Origin: Euleptes europaea
Lineage: Eukaryota > Chordata > Lepidosauria > Squamata > Sphaerodactylidae
Length of the DNA: 64,000 nt
Reading direction: 5' to 3'
Assembly: GCF_029931775.1 (NCBI RefSeq)
Contig: NC_079318.1
Span: 75,737,614-75,801,613 of the forward strand
Below are positions 27,001-39,000 of this stretch, one piece after another (positions within the stretch are counted from its first letter, which is position 1; each line of letters begins with the position of its first letter). The translations under genes and the position numbers were made by a program. The notes under the pieces were generated by a model, which saw only the letters and a list, made by a program, of their open reading frames with translations, ran no database searches and had not been told where the DNA came from.

Positions 27001-30000
27001 TACTAGACAGACAGCAGGTGATTAAGCATGCAGATTAAATAGGATTTTTCCCTCTGTCCCCTCTAGCCCTTCCTTTCTTTCCTCCTCCACTGGGCCTACG
27101 GATTTTGAACTTCAGACAAAAACTTCTTTGAAGAAAGGGGAAAAAAGATGCGAGCAGCAAAAGCTTAGACATTTTAACCTAAAAACAAAAGCTACACAGG
27201 CAATCACACACACCACTAATATAGTATCCTGGTTGTGTATGAAAGGGGAAACAAGCAAAAATCTCTTAATCATTATTGGACAGAATTTATGTAACACAAG
27301 ATGCTTTTGATTGTTCACTGCTCCACCACGAATAGCTGCTTCATAAAAATCAAACAGCAGTTAACATAAACAAAGTTCACAAATGAAAATGTTGCTTTAC
27401 ACTGACAAATTATAGGTTCCTGGAACACACAAAGGTAAAGCTCAAAAGAGCCTTCCTTCTGCATTCACATTCAAATTAACAAGGCTTTGAGTTCAGAGAC
27501 TCGCCCCCCCCTTCAGAGTTTCATTCCCATTACCATGGGAACCCTGCACCCACCGGCCTTCAAGCACAGCAATAGACCAAGCTTAGTAAAAGGGTGTGAA
27601 AAGGGGAGAGAGTCAAAGGGTACAATTTGGCTCATGAGAATCAGAATGCCAACCTTTGTCACACCACAAAAGGCTGGGTATCCATAGGAACAGTTCTGTG
27701 CTAAACAGAGAAAGGGCCTTGCGAATATCACGGACAGGGAAATGATACAGGAAAACAGAGGCAAAGGTGCCATGGAACACACAGCATGCGAATACACACA
27801 TTCTGTCAGCTTTACTTTAGAAGAAAGGATAGTTCTAGAGTACTTTTAATATATATATACATACATAAATGCTTGCCTCTTCATATGGGTTTTACAAGCA
27901 CAGCTGTCTGTGTTTTTGTTGAATTATTTTATAATTTTAAATTTATGTTTTTAATTGTTCAAGTGTTTTAATGTTTTTATGTTTGCTGCCTTGGGAACCC
28001 TGATTGGGTATAAAGGCCATAAAAAAGGTTTTAAATAAAAAACCTACAGCATCAGTAGCTAATCTTGGTACTGATGGAGTTTTTTTACCATTCTAACAAG
28101 CCACATGGATGAAGCTTTACAGCAGGGGTGGGGAACCTTTTTTCTGCCAAGGGCCATTTGGATATTTATAACATCATTCGGGGGCCATACAAAATTATCA
28201 ACTTAAAAATTAGCCTGCCATATTTGGTCAAACGTTTAATTAACTCACCTCTGTTTGTTTCTTGCCCATCCCAGCAATGCCGTGGATTGAACCTGGATTG
28301 AACTCTACCACTGAGCCCCAGCCCCTGCCAAGCAGATGCTCTGCCACTGAGCCCACAGGAGAAGTGGGAGCCACACACCAAGGGTCCAGATTGGGGAGGA
28401 GCACAGAGTACAGAGAGAGATGCTGCACATTTGTATCCTGCACCTAGGACCTTTTGCATGCCAAGCAGATGATCTACCACTGAGCCCACAGGAGAAGTGG
28501 GAGCCACACAGCAAGAGTCCAGATTGGGGAGGGGCAGTCATACCCAGCCTCCTTCTGTCCCTCTCCCTGCCCAATAAAAGCCTCAGATAGGGAGTTTAGG
28601 AACTGCTTGCCCGTTCAACACTCCCTCTGGCAAGGACGCAAAGCAACTTCACTTGGCGTCTTGCCACCCCTCTCCTCTTTGTCCGCTGATGTTGTCCACC
28701 CTTATCCCCTTCCTCCCAGCACCTGTCCCACCCACCAATTCCCTGCACCCATCCCCTTGCACCAGTATCGGAGGAGACCCATTCCCTCTCCCCCACTGGC
28801 TCTGTGTAAGGCCCTCCCTTCCATCTTAGCAGCAGGAACCTCTGCTGCTAACTGGGGCGTCATTGCCTGCGCAGTGCGCACACCTAGGCTGTGCTCTCCA
28901 TTCCATGGCCCCTTTTCTCCCAACCCCCTCCCTGGGCATGACCCCCTTGCCTGTCTGGTTGCAGCTGCCGCTTGGCCCTCTAGTGGGCCCGTCCCCGGCC
29001 TGTCTCCCACTCCCCCCCTCAGCTTGCCTCTGAGTTGGGGTGGGTGGGTTCTCAGCCACGTCTCTGACGGCAGCTGCGTTGTGCGCCGCTAACATGCCCA
29101 AGGCCTGTAGCCACCTCGTCATCTGTCCCCGCACCAGCCACATCTCCCCCATTGCCAGCAGCCTGGACCCCAGCAGGACCTCCCCCCTCTCTCTCTCCCT
29201 GCACCGCTGCTTGGCGTGTGGGTGGGGTGTCTGGCTGCTCTCCCCCTCTTCTCCCTGATCTGGGCTGGCACAAGGAGGAAGTGGCGCCCTGGAGCTCCTG
29301 GCCTCAGCACACGGGCCGCAGCAAATGATCTCATGGGCCTTAAACGGCCCGGGGGGGGGGAGGTTCCCCATCCCTGCTTTACAGAAATACATTACTTAAG
29401 TTCACAGGAGGCAAGTTGTTCAAGATACTCCTGGAGGACTGTGGTGGATTGGAAGGCATAAGTTAAATTCAACATACTTTTTAAAAGGCAAACTTAAACT
29501 TAACCTCTGGAAACCTGCAAGCTACCTCCCACCCAGATTTCTGCGCCTGGGCCCTTGTTCATCTCTTAAGTTTTCTAAGACATAGCAGCTGCATTCAGAT
29601 GTCATGAATAAATTACAAAAGAAATGACACTTTACTGTGATTTCTGATTAGTGGCATTTTAATGCACCGTGGCCTGCTTTTTGCCTACAAACCAGGACAG
29701 AGCAATGGTTTAGAATCTTCGTTTGTATGCAAAAAACAATCTTCTGGATTTGAACAATTGTGTAGATTTGAATGTCATAAACTGAGATTTCTTTCAAATC
29801 AGGCAGCTTTGTGCACAGGTCAGAAGAGAAAAGCAGGCTCATTCTTTTCACGAACAAGCCAGAGTTTATTGTATTTAAATATAATCTGTGCTGTGGGACA
29901 GAAAACACACCAGGTGGAAATTGTCCTTCTATGCAACTTCTTAAAAGTGATAAGAGCCTTCCTGAGGACTTGCCCTGACACCTTTATATACCCTCTTGCC

Positions 30001-33000
30001 CACCAGCCTCAAGCCTCCAAAGCTCTTTTACTTACTCCCCCCCCTTTTGACCTTGGAGCAACTCTTTTCCCATTTTTGCTTTCTTTAAATTCATTTTTAA
30101 TATTAAGGGTGCCTCTGAAAGGACAAAAGGTTAAACATCTCCCGGAATGACTACAAAGCCATATGTATTCTTAAAAACCTGAATAAGTCCACTGCCAGCA
30201 AAAGAGCAATGTTTAATGAAGACTTGGACTGTCAATTTTGATTTCCTGTTTAATGAAGATCTGAACTGCCAATTTTGATTTCCTGTTCATCAGGGAAGGC
30301 CAGCTTTTGTTCTTTCAGGAGACACTGGTTTCCAGAAAGTGGTCTTGAGGGGAGAGGAGCCGACAAAATGACCTCCCAGGTAGCAAGACTGAATAAACTT
30401 GCTGCTATTTAGCAGGAATGGCTTCTATAGTTACAAATGAACAAAGGCATGACCAGACACTGCATATAAACCCACAGAGGTAAACTATGTGTACCTTTCT
30501 CTTTTTCACACAGTCAGACTTGGAAGTGTTCTCTTTTCTCCTTACAAATGAAATTGCAGTCATATTATTTCCACACATGGGCTAAAATTTGGTAGGGCTG
30601 CTACTGGCCAGATAAAAACAGATCTGACCTATGTGAAACCAGTTAAGAGTTGACTCTAGTTGAATTTCCTTTATTGAAAAAGTTAACACAAGCCTTTTAA
30701 AGTCTCTCTCCCCAGGAATATAACATTTAGAAACCTTCTGGCTGCCAGCATAATATTTATGGTATCAAGGGAGGCAATTCTCTTTTATAGGTTCTTATAG
30801 TACAATCCTAAGAAAAGTTAACCCTTCTAGGCCTATTGACTTCCATGGACTAAGAAAGGTGTAACCCTATTTAGGATTGCACCTATAGCTTTGCATCTGT
30901 AATGTTACAGATGTTAACTCCTGGGATGACAATTTCTTCAGCTTGGTGTAGTGGTTAAGAGTGGCGGACTCTAATCTGGAGAACTGAGTTCGATACGCCA
31001 CTACTCCACATGAAGCCTGCTGGGTGGCCTTGAGCTAGTCACAGTTCTCTCAGAACTTTCTCAGCCTCACTATCTCACAAGGTGTTTGTTGTGGGGAGGG
31101 GAAGGGAAAGTAATTGTAAGCCACTTTGAGACTCTTTAAAGCACTGGTTCCCAACCGGTGGTCCGCGGACCACAAGGGGTCTGGCACGCAGCTCTCTCCC
31201 TCTCTCTCAGCTGAGCTGCGGCTCAGGGGCCGTGTGTGAGGTAAAGCGCCCTCCCCCCCCCTTTCCCTCTCCTCACAGTGCGGCAGGGTTTTGCACGCGG
31301 CGCTCGAGGGCCAGCAGTGCCAAGGCGGGCGGCTGCAGCAGCCAATCAGCAGGTGGGATTTTCCCACTGGTTTTGGCTGGCAGAGGAGGCCGAGGCGCTG
31401 AGGACAGGCGGACGGCAGGCCCCCTGGGGAGGGAAGGTAGGAAGGAGCCCAGGCGGCGGCAGCAAGGAGGAGGTAGTCTTGGATTTGTCTTCCCGTGGTG
31501 ATCCTCCTCAGCCTCCACCCCATTCCCTCTTTATAGGGCCGTCCCCCTCTTAAACGCCTCCCCTGCCCCCACACCGGGCTGGGCCGGGACTTCCTTCAGT
31601 CCGACCCTTCGCCTTCCGCCCCGCCCCGGCTCGTCCGACGCCCAGCTGGCCGGTGGGCCGCTCAGAAGCTGGTGCCATGTGTCTTCGCCTCCCCCTCGCT
31701 CATCCTCCTGTCTCCCGGCCGTTTGTGGGGAGGGCCCTCGCTGTGCTCCTCTCTCGTGATGGCTTCCTAGAGGAGAGGGGACGTATTGGCAAGGGATTGG
31801 CTGGGCCTCGGTTCCCCCCGGCCCCCAGGCCGCTCACGCGGCCACCGTACTCCCTCGCCGGCGACACGACCGAAGGGGCGCTGGTTGGCGCACATGCCGC
31901 CCTCCCGGCTCCTTCCGTTGGGGACGGAAGACGGCCCCCCGGGCTAGCCTCCAGGCATGGGTTGCCCCCCTGTGCGGTAAGTGTGCCGCGTTGTAGTGGG
32001 CCCGCGACGGAAGGGCTAACTGCTGTCACGGGACGGGGTTATTGGCCATTTGTGAATGGGAGGTTTTGCCTTGGATTTGCCACTCAGGTGCACGTTTTCC
32101 CCATCCAGATTCTCAAAACTCTGCAAGGGGAGTTATTGGGCATCTGTGAATGGGAGGTTTTGCCTTGGATTTGCCTTTCAATAAAAAGTTGTTTGCATCA
32201 TTGAAAGCTCTGCTATTGTGTTTTTCTTTTAAGGCAAAAGATGTTAACGTATGAGTTATTTTTTCTAAACTAAAACCTCAGTATTCAGGTTAAATTGCCG
32301 CATTGGCACTCAGAATTTTTATTTTGAACCTTGGGGTCCCTGCACCGAACAAAGAAGTTCTAGTGGTCCCTGCTCAAAAAAAGGTTGGGAACCACTGCTT
32401 TAAAGATAGAGAAAAGCTGGGTATAAAAACCAACTCTCCTTCTTCTTATTAAAGCCACCTGCAAGTGAAGACTGGTACACTAGTTAAATTTGTGCCAACA
32501 ACAAGCAGCATTATTTTATTACTCTTCAGGTTTTCCCAGATTATTTCTGATAATCTGGGACAATTTCCTCTTTCTATTTATTCCTTTTGCAGTGATCATC
32601 GGATGAATCAATTTCCTTAGTAAAATAGAAGAGGTGCAGATTTGGAAAACATGCTTGCTGGGCACACCATCTGTTCCAAGTTGGCATAAATACTTCATGA
32701 TACCACCTACACACATTCCTGCAATTTCAGATGCAGTATGCCACTGGCAAATCAAATGCTTTATCAAAAAATTTTTTTTTACAAAAGGGTCAACCAGGCT
32801 ACTTAAAATTGAGCATGTGTGTATATTATACCCTTTCCAGTGCAGTGATCTATCCAACTTACATACATAGAGTTGGGCCTCATCAAAAAGTTCACCATGT
32901 GCAAGGGGTCAACTCCTCCCCCCACCCATAGCTTCTGGGGATCCCCTAGCCCCCAAAGGCAGCATTTCAGAATGAAATTTGGTCTGCTTCTGAAGGGGTG

Positions 33001-36000
33001 GAATCTGTGCATGAAATTTAAATAGCATCCAACCCATGATTTTAACAAAAAACATACATTCTTTGAGTGTTCGAAGCATAGTCTTGGGAGATGGCTTTTA
33101 GCTAATTGAGTTTTACTGTATAGTATTTACTTTCCATAGTTGTGTGCAGCATTTTAAAGAGATCACTGGCAAGATGATTCTACTATCTACCCTTCCCCTC
33201 AAGTTTGAACTTGTTTACTGCATTTCTCAACTGCCATTTTATTTATTGCTCAGCAGTATCTTCTCATGTAACCTCTTGCGAAGTGTAGTGCAAGATGGAA
33301 AAAGCTACCTAGGATATTTTGATAGAAAGAAGGAATACTTCAAATAAAGATGTGCCAAGATTATTGAAGATACACTGATTTAAAAAGATTTAGAATTTTT
33401 TAAAATTTAAATTTTGTTTAAAGCTCCTTCATACTTTCCTTGTATGAACTACATTCCAGATTCCTTATCAGAACTCTCCTCAATAGTTTTGCAGCTTGTC
33501 AACATCTTAAGGTATTTAAAGTGATATGCTTATTTCATTTAGGTTCAATATTTGTTGGTTAAGAAAGTTTGTCTATGATAACTGATTTGCAATAGCTAAT
33601 TCACACTATGATCACACAAGAAACAGGGTCATGTAAATTAGTGACGGTTACTTTCAGACAATTACTATCTCAACGGAACCAACTGTATACTCACACCTAG
33701 AAATTCATTAACATTTCTATTTCAACATTTTTATTTCAAAGCTGGTACCATCTACATAATGCTGGCCTATGCTGGACAGCTCCTGCATACTTTAGCTTAC
33801 ATTGGTCCAACTGAGCTGTCCAAATTTTCTAGTATACTAGAAGTTATGCAAAGGGGTTCAAAACAAAAGGTTCTTTTGTCATCTGCAATAAATACAGAAA
33901 CAATTTGAGACAAAGAGAGAAAAAAGTCTTCAAAACAGCATCAACTGAAGCCCTACTAGTCACATAAGATGCATCTGTATCAATTCACATGAGTGGAATT
34001 TGTAGCAAAAAAGCTAGCAGATACAGTCCTAACCCTTACAGAAGCGGCCCCCACCTATGCAACAGGATAGAATTATGTCAAATGACTGTGGGAATAGAGT
34101 TTGCTGCCAGAAGTCTAACATGTATATTCAGCCCTCCCTCAGAGTGTGCAATCACATTACACTATGCAGGCTGGAATTCTAAAACCTTTGCTGCATTCTG
34201 CATGACAAGATATTATCGTGCTGTGCAAAGTTCTATAGCTATGGCTATATGCTCTTCTAAAAGTACAGTGAGAATTTTTATAGCCAACCAAGATAAAAGA
34301 GCAAAATAAACAACAACAAATTCCTATTAATTCACTGCTGTAAAAAAGCAGCCAGGCTCCCCCATTTAAATAAAGACGGAGAGGGGGAGATAGTGAGGCC
34401 AGCTCTAATGGAAAACCATTGCTGCCTCAACCATAGGCCTGGTGGAACATCTCAGTCTTGCAGGCCCTGCGGAACTGAGTGAGATCCCACAAGGCCCTGG
34501 ACTCATTAGACAGAGAGTTCCACCAGGCTGGGGTCAGGGCCAAAAATGCCCTGGCCCTGGTTGAGGACAGCTGGACATTTCTCAGGCTGGGGACCACTAG
34601 CAGGTTGGTCTCTGCTGAGCATAATGCTCTCCGAGGGATGTATTGGGAGAGGAGGTCTCACAGAAATGAGGGTCCCTGACCATTTTGGTTTTTAAAGGTT
34701 AAAACCAGCACCTTGAACCTGATTCAATATCAGGTCAATATCACTGGCTGGAACCACTGCAGTTGTCAGAGCACTAGCTCAGTGGTCGGCAAACTGCGGC
34801 TCCCAAGCCGCATGCGGATCTTTGGCCCATTGAGTGCGGCTCCCTGCCTCCCCCCCCGTCCGTCAGCTGATGCGCCTCCTCCGCATCCCCGCGCCCAGCC
34901 AGGCAGAGGCGCCGCACTCCCGCCGGGCTCCAGCGCGCCCCAGGCGGGAGGAGCCAGCAGGCGAGAGGGAGGTGGCACCCCCCTCCCCCGGTCTCCCCTC
35001 CTCTCTCTCTCTCTGGCGGGGAGGGATCAGAGGCGGCGGGGAGAGGCGGCAGCTGGCCGCCCAGGCTGCTGCTGCAAGGGGGGGGGAGAGGCAGGCTCCG
35101 CCTCACGCTGGGCCGTCTCGAGGCTGGCGGGGCTCCACCTGCCCAGCTGTTAGGCTGGGTGCGCCGGGCTGTTTCCCTGCCCTGCCTCCTGCTTCCCCAG
35201 CTGCCCGCACCTCTTTCCCGGCCGGCTGTTCCACTGGGAGCCCGCCCCGCCCCGCTCCCTCAGCTCCCCTCGTTGTCTGCGAGGGGTGGAAGAGTCGTCG
35301 GAGTCGTCGGTTTGTTGTCCCACGTCGGCCGGTAAGTCTGCCGACTTGGAACAAAATCCTCATCCCTGGCTGAGCGGGGGTGGACGTTTGGCTGACTGGG
35401 GTGGGGAGAGATAGCGGAGCCGGCTTCTTGGGAGGGGCCATGGCTCAAGGGTCGGAGCGGACAGGCAAGACCTTCGCCCTGCCAGTGAAGGGGAGGTTTT
35501 GCCTTGGATTTGCCACTCAGATGCACATTTTCCCCATCCAGATTCTCAAAACTCTGCATGGGGGTTATTGGCCATTTGGGAATGGGAGGTTTTGCCTTGG
35601 ATTTGCCACTCAGATGCACATTTTCCCCATCCAGAGTCTCAAAACTCTGCATGGGGGGTTACTGGCCATTTATGAATGTGAGGTTTTGCCTTGGATTTGC
35701 CACTCAGATGCACAACTCAACAATAAGCCCCCCTGCAGAGTTTTGAGAATGCAGATGGGGAAAATGTATAGTGTTTGTCAGTCATTGTCATGATTTAATT
35801 TTATGGATACCTTATTTACTTTTTTCCCTCAGAGGCCATGTCTACCCATTGGCTTTCTTGTTGGTAGACCTGGACTCCGAGGAGGGGGAAAAGTCCCCCT
35901 TCAGAGGCCAGGTCTACCAATTGGCTTCTATGGGCTTCTGGAGGCCAGGTCTACTGCCAAGAAAGCCAATGGGTAGACCTGGCCTCCCAATGGGACTCAG

Positions 36001-39000
36001 CAGGAGGCCAGGTCTACCAATAGGCTTTTATGGCGGTAGACCAGGCCTCCAGACGAGGACTCCGGACGAGGAGGGGGAAATGGCAGGGACTTACAATTTA
36101 ATTTTTATCAATAAATAAGATCACTATTAAGTATGATATCAAGTTTTATTCAGTGTACCTATAGTTTAATTAAGACTTAAAACTTTAATTAAAGTTTATT
36201 AAGTTAATAAACAGTGTACCTACCTATATAGTTTAAGAAATTTGGCTCTCAAAAGAAATCTCAATCGTTGTACTGTTGATATTTGGCTCTTTTGACTAAT
36301 GAGTTTGCCAACCCCTGCACTAGCTGAATATGAGCTCTCCGTGGGGTCTCAGTAAGGACCCTTGCCGCTCCATTCTGAACCAGCTGGAGCTTTTGGCTCA
36401 GTCTCGAGGGTAGCCCTATGTAGAGTGAGTTACAGTAATCAAGCCTGGAGGTAACCATCGCATGGATCACTGTGGCTAGGCTGGGGCAGGAGAGGTACAC
36501 ACCAGCTGCCTAACCCAGTGGAGATGATAAAAAAGCAGACTGGGCTGCAGCTGTGACTTGCTGCCCCGACCCAGCCACAAGACCTCCGTCTAAGATGGAT
36601 TTCACTTCAGTTGGCTCTGTCTCAACCAACCTGCCATGGCCTCCAAACACCTGGTCAGTGTGTCCGGGCAGCAGTCCATCAACAGGCAAAGATGGGTGTC
36701 CTCAGCATACCAGTGACAACCTGGCCTGAAACTCCAGACAAGCTGGGTAAGGGGGTGCAGATAGATGTTAAACAACATTGGGGAGAGGATCGAGACCCCA
36801 CACCAAAGGGTGCCACAATGATAACTTCTCCCCCAGCGCTACCTTTTGTCCCTGACCATGGAAGAAGGATGCAGCCATTGAAGGGCTGTGCCCCAAATCC
36901 CCACATCAGCCAGGCAGTGGTCTAAAAGACCGTAATCAACTGTGTCAAAGGCCGCTGAAAGATCTAACAGGATCAGCAGCCCTATCCCGGCTCAATCCAG
37001 CTGTTGACGAAGATATACACAATCACCAGTCCCAAACACTAATAGCCATACTATCCCAGGTTTATTCATTTGTTGATCTTCTAAGGTTACATATGCCACC
37101 AAGTGTCAACAGTGCTCTTCTACTCCACAGAAAAAAAACAGAAATTTTGAGGAGTACTGGGTAAAATGAAGCTTGTTGCTCTACCTTGCAAGAGAAGCAA
37201 ATAAATAAATAAAAAAAAAGATCAGTAAGAGGTAGGGTAGAAACTGCACCAAAGTCTCAGAGAAAACAAAGTTTCATTGAGAATTTGTCTCCCAAAAACC
37301 AGATAGCCAAAATTAAGATACATGTGCTAAGATAGCATAGGGTGCATCAGCTTGCAGGTGAAAGAAGTCAGTTAGTATTATATTGTTCAAACTCAGTCAG
37401 CATAGCCTTTTCCTTTATACGGAGTATTTGAGTGATTTGGGTGATGATCCAAGATTCTTCAAAGTAAGTTACATATATAAAAAGAAAGCATATGTTGGAT
37501 GCTTTGCTTCTTCATTTTAACTGAAGATATGCCAAGTGATAGCCTGCAAATACTGTTTGGGCAAAAGCCATGCTTTTGATGAGACAAAATTGTTTCCCCA
37601 AACCCCTTATAAAGGTGCCTTTCTTGCAAGCCAACCCCCCTTGTGAGTCTTAAAATACCTTCTCTTCCTGGAGGCTATATCTCAACTTATACAGATCAAG
37701 TAGTAGAAAAGGGCAAGAGTCCAGTAGCACCTTAAAGACTAACAAAAATATTTTCTGGTAGGGTATGAGCTTTCGTGAGCCGCAGCTCACTTCTTCTTTA
37801 AGGTGCTACTGGACTCTTGCCCTTTTCTACTACTGCAGACAGACTAACACGGCTACCCACTGTGAACAGATCAAGTAGTGACTGTGATATCACAGCATTT
37901 TGTAGCCATTCTGATTGGACTAATCATTGGACTAATAATTGGATTCCACTAAAGGCAAATAAACCAGACTCATGACAAAACTACATGTTACATCTGGCAT
38001 GTGATCACCACAGGGACTTGCAGCTATATGACAACTGTAAGGTTTCTGTGGAAACTCAATTTGGAAGTGCTGTAGGGCCCTAATTCTGGGCTGGATCATG
38101 GCGCAGGGGGAGGAGCCCTTGGGGTATATGTGCATTGAAAGCTTGCATATGCAGCCCCCCATGGGGTAAATAAGACCTCCAGCATAGCTTCAGATTGAAA
38201 AAATGGTAGGGAGGCAGGAGCCCCTCCTCTGCCCACACCATGGTCCTGACCAGAATTAGGTCCTTGTGGTGCTTCTAAGCTGAGTTCCCACCAGGAACTC
38301 ACAACTGGCTTCCTGCTGCAAGTCCCTGTGGTGATCATTTAGTAGATATAATGTATAGTTTGGCCCTTATAGCGAGGACAGTGGTAACTTACTGTTCACA
38401 CATGGGGTTTTAACTAATCGAGAGTGCAGTGCCTTTCCTCTAAGCAACAAAAGGAAGACACACAGTTTACATGTGATGAGGGGCTAAGGATTAGCTACTA
38501 CACTCAAAGGGAAGATGGCAATTAGCCAGTTTTTTAAAAATCTGCAATGACTTTGTTTTGGGGGTCAATTTAACATGCTGGTTTTAGTCTGTGAAGCAGG
38601 AAAAGCCCGAGCCCTGATGAGCTCAGGGAACTTCTCCTTTCATAACACCCCCCAACATTTAAGATCCACTAAGGAAACTCTGCTTAATTTATCATCCTAT
38701 ACACAAGCTAGACTCGTTCCCATGGGACAAAAGGACTTTTCATTTATTACCTTAGAATTCTGCAATTTTCTTCAGTGGCAGGTACATATGTCCCTTAGAT
38801 CAGCCTCTGTACCAAAGGACTGGAGAATGGCCAATGTAACACCCATTTATAAAAAAGGTTCCAGGGGGGACCCAGGAAATTACAGGCCAGTTAGCTTAAC
38901 TTCTGTTCCAGGTAAATTAGTGGAAAGCATTATTAAAGATAGAATTGTCAAGCATATAGAAGGGCAAGGTCTGCTGGGCAAAACCCAACATGGCTTCTGT

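Larger units (their letters stand above)
23263..28122 (-). other. FZD3: FZD3 intron 1-2, proximal part
   Basis: Part of the 18 kb intron between coding exons 1 and 2. Besides the listed repeats, most of 25616-27890 is AT-rich with nothing recognisable. Near 26257 the words AAGGTGCCACAAGGCTAAC resemble a scrap of the fold-back element arm. 27890-28050 ends in TTTGCTGCCTTGGGAACC and TATAAAGGCC, which resembles the 3' end of a LINE. Confidence 0.55.
34780..36317. mobile_element. Non-autonomous hAT transposon C
   Basis: Ends CAGTGGTCGGCAAACT and, inverted, CAGGGGTTGGCAAACT. Perfect 8 bp duplication CACTAGCT at 34772-34779 and 36318-36325. It interrupts an L2 LINE. The interior (34840-35470) is CpG-rich, with a splice-donor-like CGGTAAGTC near 35329. 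Next come about three units of the 94 bp module, a short-repeat block, and an AT-rich end reading ATTTGGCTCTTTTGACTAAT. No transposase frame. Confidence 0.88.

Noticed and set aside
28607-29092. 161-codon open frame in hAT A
   Set aside because: Proline/Ser-rich composition from GC-rich DNA, no domain, and overlapping long frames on the other strand. It lies inside a transposon without transposase similarity.
32039-32185. Hammerhead or other ribozyme in the 94 bp module
   Set aside because: Both strands were read for CUGANGA with a following stem and GAAA; no such combination exists.
31653-32204. 183-codon open frame in hAT B
   Set aside because: It spans the end of the CpG-rich part and the 94 bp modules. 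The module repeats are simply read through, and no domain is recognisable.
34834-35373. 179-codon open frame in hAT C
   Set aside because: Arg/Pro/Ala-rich low-complexity translation typical of CpG-rich DNA; no start or splice support.
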